From an uncultured Clostridia bacterium (GTDB taxonomy: Bacteria; Bacillota; Clostridia; TANB77; CAG-508), in NCBI GenBank assembly GCA_934162615.1, contig CAKPJK010000007.1:1-50138 (forward strand): a stretch of 50,138 nt of DNA, given 5' to 3'. Of this stretch, positions 24,365 to 33,300 are shown one piece after another; the first letter of the stretch is position 1; each line of letters begins with the position of its first letter. Below the pieces are notes generated by a model, which saw only the letters and a list, made by a program, of their open reading frames with translations, searched no databases and had not been told where the DNA came from. Both the position numbers and the translations under genes were made by a program.

Positions 24365-24568
24365 ATGAACGAAAGAATATTTGAAAAAAGAAAATGGAAA
24401 AACAAAAATAAGCAATATTTATTTGAACTTCAAAAATTTTTAGATTTAGCAGACAATATAGAAGATGAAAAACTAAAGGAGGTGATAATATCACAGATGA
24501 TAAAATGTGATAAATGTTTAACAAGTATTGCAGAAAAGAAATTTTATGATTTAAAAAATAAAGAGTGA
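24365..24568 (+). CDS. Small hypothetical protein between two TauE/SafE halves, 67 aa
   Basis: A short, soluble, charged protein (basic N-terminus KRKWKNKNK; helices FELQKFLDLADNIEDEKLKEVIISQMI) with a single CxxC (CDKC, about residues 49-52). I recognise no family. ATG 24365 is preceded by AAGGAATGA. Its stop codon overlaps the beginning of the following TauE-like gene, suggesting translational coupling and a shared role. The upstream 167 nt contain TTATAGGT...AAACCTAAATA, similar to the leader of spoIVFB at 3422-3447. Confidence 0.6.
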   Translation: MNERIFEKRKWKNKNKQYLFELQKFLDLADNIEDEKLKEVIISQMIKCDKCLTSIAEKKFYDLKNKE

Positions 24569-24573
24569 TGATA

Positions 24574-24960
24574 ATGGGAAAAATTATAATAGGATTAGTT
24601 TCTGGAATAGTAAGTGGGACAGGAATGGGAGGAGGAACAATTCTAATTTTTTTATTAACAAACGTTTGTGGATTAGAACAACATATAGCTCAATCAACAA
24701 ATTTAATATTTTTTATTCCAACATCAATTGTTGCAATAATTGTAAATATAAAAAACAAAAATATACGATTAAAGGCTGCAACAATAATTTCAATTTTTGG
24801 TATTTTAGGAGCAATAGTAGGAGCGAATTTATCAATTCAAACAAACGTAAACAAATTAAGAAAAATGTTTGGAATATTTTTGTTAATTATTGCCATACAT
24901 GAAATATATACCATTTATAAAGAGCATAAAAAATTAAAAAAAGGACAAAATAAAATATGA
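24574..24960 (+). CDS. Half-size TauE/SafE family membrane protein (second of two)
   Basis: A 128-residue membrane protein with the same repeat type as the gene at 23817: IIIGLVSGIVSGTGMGGGTILIFLLTNVCGLEQHIAQSTNLIFFIPTSIVAIIVN, followed by ATIISIFGILGAIVGANLS and a final hydrophobic helix. It has a basic C-terminal tail. Three in-phase starts are possible (24565 GTG, 24568 ATG, 24574 ATG); 24574 is best spaced from AAAGAGTGAT. It overlaps or abuts the 67-residue gene, so the set is likely one operon. Together with 23817 it would make one complete TauE/SafE-like transporter. Confidence 0.8.
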   Translation: MGKIIIGLVSGIVSGTGMGGGTILIFLLTNVCGLEQHIAQSTNLIFFIPTSIVAIIVNIKNKNIRLKAATIISIFGILGAIVGANLSIQTNVNKLRKMFGIFLLIIAIHEIYTIYKEHKKLKKGQNKI

Positions 24961-24985
24961 CAAAAATTGAATGATGCAAATCGAA

Positions 24986-25021
24986 ATCAACCAAAATTTA
25001 AAAGACAAAATTTTGGTTGAT
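24986..25021. repeat. 14-bp perfect hairpin
   Basis: ATCAACCAAAATTT (24986-24999) and AAATTTTGGTTGAT (25008-25021). No T-run follows on the + strand. It could protect the upstream mRNA end or weakly terminate. Confidence 0.5.
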
Positions 25022-25044
25022 GAAAGAAACGAAGGGAGGAAAAT

Positions 25045-25185
25045 ATGAAATTTACAAAAGGATTAGTAGTAGGAGGACTATTAGCAACAGGTATATTAAT
25101 GATGTATAATGACACAGACTTATTAAATAAAAATAAAATGATGAAAAAGGGAAAAAAATTCGTCAAGAAAATGGGAATAATATAA
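25045..25185 (+). CDS. Small single-pass membrane protein, 46 aa
   Basis: ATG 25045 follows a strong Shine-Dalgarno (GGGAGGA). The 46 residues comprise a short N-terminus, one Gly-rich membrane segment (GLVVGGLLATGILMMY, about 6-21) and a strongly basic tail (KNKMMKKGKKFVKKMGII). The layout recalls small YtxH-type envelope proteins of Firmicutes, though no defining motif is present. A perfect 17-bp terminator follows, supporting a real transcription unit. Function unknown. Confidence 0.65.
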   Translation: MKFTKGLVVGGLLATGILMMYNDTDLLNKNKMMKKGKKFVKKMGII

Positions 25186-25197
25186 AAATTTAATTTT

Positions 25198-25245
25198 AAA
25201 ATGCTATATATGAAATTTTGAAAAAATTCATATATAGCATTTTTT
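25198..25245. terminator. Bidirectional terminator, 17-bp perfect stem
   Basis: Positions 25198-25214 pair perfectly with 25227-25243 (core ATGCTATATATGAA), flanked by A's and T's, between the small ORF and the convergent Cys-rich gene. Confidence 0.85.
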
Positions 25246-25257
25246 ATTAGGACAATA

Positions 25258-25719
25258 TTATTTATCGCAACATTCTTTAGAATCTTCACAATTTCTATCA
25301 TCACAATGACCATCTTTTTTGCCTATAAAGCAATCACATTTATCATGTTTATCACCTTTTAAGCATTTACCTTCATGATGACATTTTGCACAAATTTTTA
25401 TTTTCTTTGTAGCATTTGCCCAAATTTGTATAGAATAGTGTCTATCTGGACAAAGAGGGCCAAATACGAATTCTCCTTCTTTGTCTGTAAATGTGTGACC
25501 TATTGGTTTTCTTATTTCTTTACCACAGTCATAAGCAACTTCTGTTAATTTTACAACTGCGTCACAAATTGGCTCTTTGAAACAGTCTCTGATAACTCCA
25601 TATATAACATCTCTATTATCTTCTGGTAGGCTTATATCTAAGTCAAATTGCTTACCACCTGATATAACACCATCAACATCTAATATTGGACATCCAGGTC
25701 TTTTTTCTTCCATTTCCAT
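25258..25719 (-). CDS. Carboxypeptidase-regulatory-like (beta-sandwich) protein with Cys/His-rich tail
   Basis: A 153-residue protein. The first two thirds contain a prealbumin/CNA-B-like domain of the carboxypeptidase regulatory type: VIYGVIRDCFKEPICDAVVKLTEV, then GHTFTDKEGEFVFGPLCPDRHYSIQIWA. The final about 45 residues are packed with Cys, His, Asp and Lys (CAKCHHEGKC, KCDCFIGKKDGHCDDRNC, KECCDK), with about 11 cysteines, suggesting metal binding or cross-linking. It has no signal peptide or membrane segment. Cys-rich beta-sandwich proteins of this type in spore-formers could belong to the spore coat, but nothing here proves that. The start ATG follows AAAGGATG. Confidence 0.65.
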   Translation of the reverse strand: MEMEEKRPGCPILDVDGVISGGKQFDLDISLPEDNRDVIYGVIRDCFKEPICDAVVKLTEVAYDCGKEIRKPIGHTFTDKEGEFVFGPLCPDRHYSIQIWANATKKIKICAKCHHEGKCLKGDKHDKCDCFIGKKDGHCDDRNCEDSKECCDK

Positions 25720-25822
25720 AAAAATTACATCCTTTCAAATAATAATTTTTTCAAACATAATGTCTGATTAATATATAATATGAAAAAAATAAAAAAAAGA
25801 TAAAGAATATTGTACAATTTTG

Positions 25823-25851
25823 TTGAAATAAAAAAATTTATGCTATATAAT
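25823..25851 (+). promoter_or_regulatory. Promoter of the 25884 gene
   Basis: TTGAAA (25823-25828), 17-bp spacer, perfect TATAAT (25846-25851). Confidence 0.75.
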
Positions 25852-25883
25852 TAATGTGTACTAAAAGAAAAGGAGATAAAGGT

Positions 25884-26819
25884 ATGAAAGATAAAAAAAG
25901 AGCATTTGCTATTGCAAATAGTGATGCAAAAAAAGTAAAAGCACGAATAAATGAGATAAATGAAAAAAGAGAAGAAAGTGGTAGACCATTATTGACAAAA
26001 GCACAGGAAAAAAGTGTAGCAAGAAAAGTAGTAAAGCGTGAAAAAAGAAAAAGAATGCTTGCTGCTATTGGATTAACAGCATTAGTTTCAGGTGGAACTG
26101 TGGCTTTATTAAATCCGGGAACTAAAGGAGTAGAACAAAATAAAAACGAAATAACAGTAGATGCAGAAAAGGCTGGTAAAAACGTAAATGTTAAAAATCT
26201 GAGTGATAGAGAAGTATTTATTGAAGGTATAAAGGTAAGTAATGAAAAATTAGAAGAAATAAATGATACAACATTAGAAGACACTGTTGTAAAAGAAGTT
26301 GAAAGTAAAAAAACACCAGATGAAGTTTTGGATTATCTAAAAGATATTTATATCCAAGAATATAATGATGAGTACAAAACAGATTTTGACAGAAGTAATG
26401 TGAGTGAAATTTATAGAACTAGAGAAGATAATGGATTTTTTTTAGTTAAAGACAGAGATCAAAACGGAAACGAGATAATACGATATAAAAATGAATATGA
26501 TTCAAAAGAGGATAAAGTAGATATTAGTGGAGGACTAATAAAAGTAACAGTAACAGATGAAAATTCAAAAATAATTCAAGAAGTTTTAAATGATGGAAAT
26601 AATAATTATACAGGAATTGCAAACTATGATAATAAAGCATTAGAAAAAGTAGAAAAAATAATGGATACTGGAATTACATGGAAAGATAGTATGGATAATC
26701 AACAAACAGATTCAAAAATAAAACGTGGTTATAAACGAAATTTTATAAAATCAATTGTTGAGTATAAAGAAAATCAAATAGAAGAGATAAAGACGGAAAA
26801 TTTAGGGAAAGAAAGATAA
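25884..26819 (+). CDS. Single-pass membrane protein of unknown function, 311 aa
   Basis: A basic, Lys/Arg/Glu-rich N-terminal region (about 1-58, AIANSDAKKVKARINEINEKREES) is followed by one membrane segment (MLAAIGLTALVSGGTVALL, about 60-78) and an acidic extracytoplasmic region. The exported part holds a predicted alpha/beta domain (TPDEVLDYLKDIYIQEYNDEYKTDFD, GFFLVKDRDQNGNEIIRYKNEYDSKEDKVDISGGLIKVT). I recognise no family. ATG 25884 follows AAAGGAGAT. Codon use is slightly less AT-biased than in core genes. It has its own promoter, and the next small gene has one as well. Confidence 0.65.
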   Translation: MKDKKRAFAIANSDAKKVKARINEINEKREESGRPLLTKAQEKSVARKVVKREKRKRMLAAIGLTALVSGGTVALLNPGTKGVEQNKNEITVDAEKAGKNVNVKNLSDREVFIEGIKVSNEKLEEINDTTLEDTVVKEVESKKTPDEVLDYLKDIYIQEYNDEYKTDFDRSNVSEIYRTREDNGFFLVKDRDQNGNEIIRYKNEYDSKEDKVDISGGLIKVTVTDENSKIIQEVLNDGNNNYTGIANYDNKALEKVEKIMDTGITWKDSMDNQQTDSKIKRGYKRNFIKSIVEYKENQIEEIKTENLGKER

Positions 26820-26823
26820 AATT

Positions 26824-26852
26824 TTGCATTTTTAAATAAAAAGTGTTATAAT
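26824..26852 (+). promoter_or_regulatory. Promoter of the 26914 gene
   Basis: TTGCAT (26824-26829), 17-bp spacer, perfect TATAAT (26847-26852). Confidence 0.7.
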
Positions 26853-26913
26853 ATAAGTATAGTAGGAACTATGTAAAGGAAGAAGCTAGATATATAGCAG
26901 GTAAGGAGATAAT

Positions 26914-27165
26914 ATGACAAGAAAAAAAGCAACACGGAAGGAAATTAGAGATAGGAGAATAAAAAAAGTTACAATGTACATTGTCAGTTTGGCAGTACTT
27001 GTAATTGGAATGGTACAAGGGGTTTTCTCAGATCCGTTAAAGGAGGACATATGGAAACCCATCACAGGTTTTATAATCTTTGAATTCGGTTTTATGTCAC
27101 TTATGGAAACATACCATTGGTCATTACGAAATTATCTTTACAAGAAAAGAAGAAAAGCTCGTTAA
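26914..27165 (+). CDS. Small membrane protein, 83 aa, atypical codon use
   Basis: ATG 26914 follows TAAGGAGAT. The protein is basic at both ends (MTRKKATRKEIRDRRIKK and YLYKKRRKAR) with two hydrophobic segments (VTMYIVSLAVLVIGMVQGVF, about 19-38, and ITGFIIFEFGFMSLMETYHW). No family is recognised. Codons include CGG, AGG and CGT and the local base composition is less AT-rich, suggesting transfer. Codon 8 is CGG and the frame continues normally through it, so here CGG must be read as arginine. The stop codon lies inside the following terminator. Confidence 0.6.
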   Translation: MTRKKATRKEIRDRRIKKVTMYIVSLAVLVIGMVQGVFSDPLKEDIWKPITGFIIFEFGFMSLMETYHWSLRNYLYKKRRKAR

Positions 27166-27177
27166 TACGGGCTTTTT
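27153..27177 (+). terminator. Intrinsic terminator overlapping the stop codon
   Basis: AAAAGCTCG (27153-27161) pairs with CGGGCTTTT (27168-27176, one G-U), then T's. Confidence 0.8.
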
Positions 27178-27247
27178 CCTTTTGGAATTATTGATATTTT
27201 TATAAATTAAAATATCACAATAGAAATTCAAATAAAACAAAATGAAT

Positions 27248-27309
27248 AAATTTCCACTCTTTGGCAAACAATAAAAACAAAAAATGTTTGCAAGGAGTGG
27301 AATTTTTTT
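27248..27309 (+). promoter_or_regulatory. Hairpin hiding the Shine-Dalgarno of the glucan synthase gene
   Basis: CCACTC (27254-27259) pairs with GAGTGG (27295-27300), and GCAAACA (27264-27270) with TGTTTGC (27285-27291). A run of seven T's (27303-27309) follows. The Shine-Dalgarno AAGGAG is in the 3' arm and the likely TTG start (27308) overlaps the T-run. It has the form of an intrinsic terminator placed exactly on the translation start. Confidence 0.65.
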
Positions 27310-30300
27310 GAAAGAAAACCAAAAACTAAAAATAACAGGAACAATGTTAGAAAAAAGTCAGCTAGAAAAACACCTAGAAAAAATTGCATCAAGCCACAAC
27401 ACAACATCAAAATCACAAAAAGACACATATCCAGTGCCACAACTAATAGAAAATTTTAAAACAATAGAAGAAGTCTACAACATATTAAACGAACATCTAA
27501 AATTAGGAATAAACATACACCCTGCAGGAGAATGGCTGTTAGACAATTTTTATATAATAGAAGAAACAGTAAAACAAATTCAAAAAGAACTACCTTTAAA
27601 TAAATACATGAATTTTGTAGGAATATCAAATGGAGAATACAAAGGATTTGCACGAATATATGTCTTAGCTTCAGAAATAGTTGCATACACAGACAACAAA
27701 ATAGAAAGAGAAAAGTTAGAAGATTACCTAATAAGTTATCAAAGAAAAAAGACATTAAGTATGGACGAAATTTGGAATATAGGAATCTTTTTGCAAATTG
27801 CAATTATAGAAAATATCGCAGATATATGTGCACAAATATATAGCAGTCAAATTCAAAAATATAGAGCAGAAAATATAGCAGAAAGATTAGTTGAAAATAA
27901 GGATAAATCACAAACAAAATTTAAAAATACTAAAATAGAAAAAGAATTTTTTCAAGATATGAGATATCCATTTATTGAATATATGTCATACATTTTAAAA
28001 AGATATGGTAAAAAAGCAAATGCATATTTAAATGTACTTGAAGAAGTTGTTGAAAAGCTTGGAACAACTGTATCTGACGTTATAAAAAAGGAGCATTTTG
28101 AAATTGCTACGCAAAAAGTTTTAATGGGAAATAGTATTACAAGTATTAAAGAAATTCAAAGAATTAATTTTTTGGATATATTCGAAAAAATAAATGGTGT
28201 AGAAGAAATACTAAAAAAAGACCCAGCAAATGTGTATGAAAAAATGGACTATAAAACGAAAGAGTATTACAGAGGAAAGATAAAGGAAATAAGTAAAAAG
28301 ACGAAGATTTCTGAAATTTATATAGCAAGAAAAATGCTGGAACTGGCACAAGAAAATTTGCAAGAAACATCAAAAAAATCACACATTGGATATTACCTAA
28401 TAGACAATGGAATAAATGAGTTATACGAAAAATTAGAATACACAAATAAAAATGAAAAAACTCCACAAGCAAAAACAAAAATATATATAACAACAATAGG
28501 AATTTTAACAATAATTTTATCAGCAGTTTTAAGTTACATTTTAAATCTAAAAATAAAAAACACAGGACTTGCATTCGTAAGTTTTATACTATTTTTAATA
28601 CCATCAAGTGAAGTAATTATACAAATAATACAAACAATTTTAAGCAAAACAGTAAAGCCTAAACTAATACCAAAAATAGACTTTTCAAATGGTATAGACA
28701 GTGAGAACACAACAATGGTAGTAATTCCTACAATTGTAAAAAACAAAGAAAAAGTAGCTGAAATGTTTAAAAAACTAGAGGTTTATTATTTAGCAAATAA
28801 ATCACCAAATTTATATTTTACATTGTTAGGTGATTGTTCAGAAAGTAATATGCAAGAAGAAAAATTCGACAGTGAAGTAATTCAAGAGGGATTAGAACAA
28901 GTTGAAAGATTAAATAAAAAATATCAAAATCCAGATTTTCCAATATTTAATTTTATATATAGAAAAAGAGAATGGAATGAAAAAGAAGGCTCTTATTTAG
29001 GATGGGAACGAAAAAGAGGAATGCTGAATCAGTTAAATCAATATATTTTACAAGGAAAAAATCCATTTAGAATTAATACTATACAAAACCAAATAGAAAA
29101 TCAAGATATAGAAAAAAACAAAGATAATGAGTACCAAAATACTGGAAATGAAATAATTATAGAGAAATTAAAAAATATAAAATATATAATCACATTAGAT
29201 GCAGACACAGATTTGGTTTTAAATACGGCATCAGAATTAGTTGGAGCAATGGCACACATATTAAACAGACCAGAAATAGATGAACAAAAAAACATAGTAA
29301 TAGACGGATATGGAATAATGCAACCACGAGTTGGAATTAATTTGGACATAAGTTATAAAACACTATTTACAAAAATATTTGCAGGAGCAGGAGGAATAGA
29401 CAGTTACACAAATGCGATATCAGACATATATCAAGATAATTTTAAAGAGGGAATTTTTACAGGAAAAGGAATATACGACTTAAAAGTATTTTCAAAAGTA
29501 ATGGAAAATGCAATCCCTGAAAATACAGTACTAAGCCATGATTTACTCGAAGGAAGTTATTTAAGATGTGGACTGGTTTCTGATATCATGCTAATGGATG
29601 GGTACCCAACAAAATATATGAGTTTTATGAATAGACTTTCAAGATGGATTAGAGGAGACTGGCAAATAACAAAATGGCTAAGCAAAAAAAGTCCTTTAAA
29701 TATGCTTTCAAAATATAAAATTTTTGATAATTTAAGAAGAAGTTTATTTGAAATCTCAATTATATTTGCTTTAATGTATATAAATATAATTGGAAAAGCT
29801 TTCAATATAGATGTTTTTGCATTTAATTTTATAATAATTTTAATTTCAATAATTCCGTTTATTTTGGAATTAATTAATTATCTATTTGGGAAAAGAGAAG
29901 GAGAAGAAAAACAAAAAACATTTACGCCTAAAATATCAGGTTTAAAAGGAATTTTTGCACGAACAATAATTACACTTGGATGTTTGCCATACAAAGCATA
30001 TACATCTTTAAAAGCAATAGCAAAAACAATATATAGAGTAAAAATAACTCATAAAAATTTGCTTGAATGGACAACATCAGAAGAAGCAGAAAAAATGGCA
30101 AAAACAGATATAATCTCATACTACAAAAATATGGCAATTAACATTATAACAGGAATTGTGGCATTTATAATTTATGGAAATAGTAATAATATATTGGCAT
30201 TAATGCTTGGATTATTATGGATTTTGACTCCAGCAATTATGTATTGCATAAGTAAAGAAAAAACAGAAAAAAAGGTAGTAGAATTATTAACACAGAAAGA

Positions 30301-33300
30301 GCAAGATTATGTTTTAGAAATTGCTAGAAAAACATGGGGATTTTTTGAAAAGTACTTAAGACAAGAAGATAATTTTTTGATTCCAGACAATTATCAAGAA
30401 GATAGAAAAAATAAAGTGGTAAGAAGAACATCGTCTACAAATATTGGTTTATCTATGATGGCGGTTATCTCTGCAAATGATTTAGGTTTTATAAATTATG
30501 ATAAAACAATAGAATTGCTAAAAAATATTTTAAACACAGTAAATGAACTTCAAAAATGGAATGGTCATTTATACAATTGGTATAATACGGAAACAAAAGA
30601 ACCATTATTTCCTAGATATGTCTCAACAGTAGATAGCGGTAACTTTGTGGGATATTTATATGTTATAAAAAATTGGTTAGAAAGTCAAAATAAATGCGAC
30701 AAAAGTCAAATAAAACATCAAACAAAATGCGATAATAATCAAAACAAATGCGACATAGATTTGATTTCTGGTTTACTAAAAATAGTAAACAAATTAATAG
30801 AAAACACAGATTTTTCACATATATACAAAAAAGAACAAAGAATATTTTCAATAGGATTCAATGTAGAAGAAAACAAATTAACAAATTCATATTATGACTT
30901 ATTAGCTTCAGAAGCAAGACAAGCAAGTTTGATAGCAATAGCAAAAAAAGATGTTCCGGCAAAACATTGGAATTCATTAAGTAGAACACTAACTACACTT
31001 GGAAAATATAAAGGGCTTGTATCATGGTCAGGAACATCATTTGAATATTTAATGCCAAATATCAATATACCAAAATACAAAGGAAGTTTATTAGACGAAT
31101 CTTGTAAATTTATGATTATGAGCCAGATGGAATATGCAAAAAAGTTGCAAATACCATGGGGAATATCAGAAGCGGCGTTTAACTTAAAAGATCTGCATTC
31201 AAACTATCAATATAAAGCATTTGGAATACCATGGCTAGGACTAAAAAGAGGACTTGCAGATGAAATGGTTGTGGCTCCATATGGAAGCATATTAGCAATA
31301 ACAGATTACCCAAAAGAAGTATATCAAAATTTAAAAAGACTCGAAGAATATGGAATGTACAATAAATACGGATTTTATGAATCAATTGATTTTACACCAG
31401 AAAGATTAAAAAAAGGAAGCAAAGCAGAAACAGTAAAAACATATATGGCACATCACCAAGGACTGATTTTACTTTCAATAAACAATTTATTTAATAACAA
31501 CATTTTACAAAAGAGATTTATAGAAAACCCAGAAATAAATGCAATAAGCATTTTGCTACAAGAAACAATGCCCGAAACAGCAATAATAACAAAAGAAAAC
31601 AAAGAAAAGGTTGAAAAATTAAAATATGTTGATTATGAAGATTACATTCAAGACACTTACAAAAAGATAGATGAAAGATTAATACGCGGAAATGTCATAG
31701 CAAACGAAGATTATTTGATAGCAATGAACCAAAAAGGAGAAGGCGCAAGTAGATATAAAAATATATTAATAAACAGATTTAAAAGCACAGACGATTACCC
31801 ACAAGGAATATTTTTTGACATAAAAAATATAAAATCAAAAAAAATATGGAGTTCAAAATATATACCAAACAATGGCAAATATCAAATTAGTTTTATGCCA
31901 GACAAAATGGAACAAGAATTAATAAATGACAATATAAAAACAAAAATTGAAACAATAATTGCACCAGACGAGCCAGTAGAAATAAGAAAACTAACATTAG
32001 AAAATTTAGGAAATGAAGACGAAATACTAGAAATAACATCACACTTTGAACCAGTATTATCACCAAAAGAACAAGATTATGCACATCCTGCATTTAATAA
32101 TTTATTTTTAATATTTGATTTTGACAATGAAACAAATAGTATAATTGTAAAAAGAAGAACAAGATATGAGCATGAGAAAGAAGTATATATGGCAGTTAAT
32201 TTATCCACAAATAGTGAAATAATTGGGGATTTAGAGTACGAAATAGATGAAGAAAAGTTTACAAGCAGAGGAAATATAGGAATTCCTCAAATGGTTAAAA
32301 ATTCAAGCCCATTCTCTAAAAAAATAGGACTTGTAACAGAACCTGTAGTGGCTTTAAAAAGAACAATGAAAGTTAAAAAACAGGAAAAATCAACTGTTAA
32401 TTTAATTATTGCAGTAGGTGAAACAAAAGAAAAAGTAATTGAAAATATTAAAAAATATACGGTTGAAGAAAATATTAAAAAAGCATTTGAATTATCAAAG
32501 GCAAAAAATGAAGCGCAAACAAGATATTTAAGAATAAAAGGTTCACAAATAAGAGATTATCAAAAAATGTTATCATATATAATTTTCAATAATCCATCTA
32601 AAAAATTAAACTTAGAAAAATTGCCAAAACAAAAATATAGTCAAAGTGAACTTTGGAAATACGGTATTTCAGGCGATTTGCCAATAATATTAGTAAAAAT
32701 AAAAGATAGTAATGACACATATGTTGTAAAAGAAGTTTTAAAAGCATATGAATTTATGAGGACAAAGGGATTTGAAACAGAATTAGTAATAATAGATGAA
32801 GAAAAATATAGTTACGAAAATTATGTTATGGAAGATATAGAAGAAGCGGTCTTGAACAGTCAGTTATCATATTTAAAAAATATTAGAGGCGGAATTTTTG
32901 AGTTAAACAAAAATGAAATAAGCAAAGAAGATATGAATTTATTGCAATTTATTGCAGGGATAATAATAGATAGTAAAAAAGGCGGAATAAGTCACTCACT
33001 AAAAGATATTGAAGAAGAATATTTGGAAAAATATAAAAAGATTCCAAATGAGCCAGAAAATATTATTATAGAACCAGAAAATCAAGAAAATATAGATATT
33101 TTACAAAACCCAGAAAACTTAAAATATTATAATGAGTATGGAGCATTTTCGGCAGATGGTAAAGAATATTTGATAAAAGCAAATAAAGATAATCGACTTC
33201 CAACAGTATGGTCACACATTATGGCAAATAAGAAATTTGGAACATTGGTCACACAAAGTATGGGTGGATATACTTGGTATAAAAACAGTAGGCTAAATAG

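Noticed and set aside
24666..24902. Alternative + frame inside the second TauE-like gene
   Set aside because: Asn/Lys-rich composition with no initiation signal; the overlapping frame matches the TauE/SafE family.
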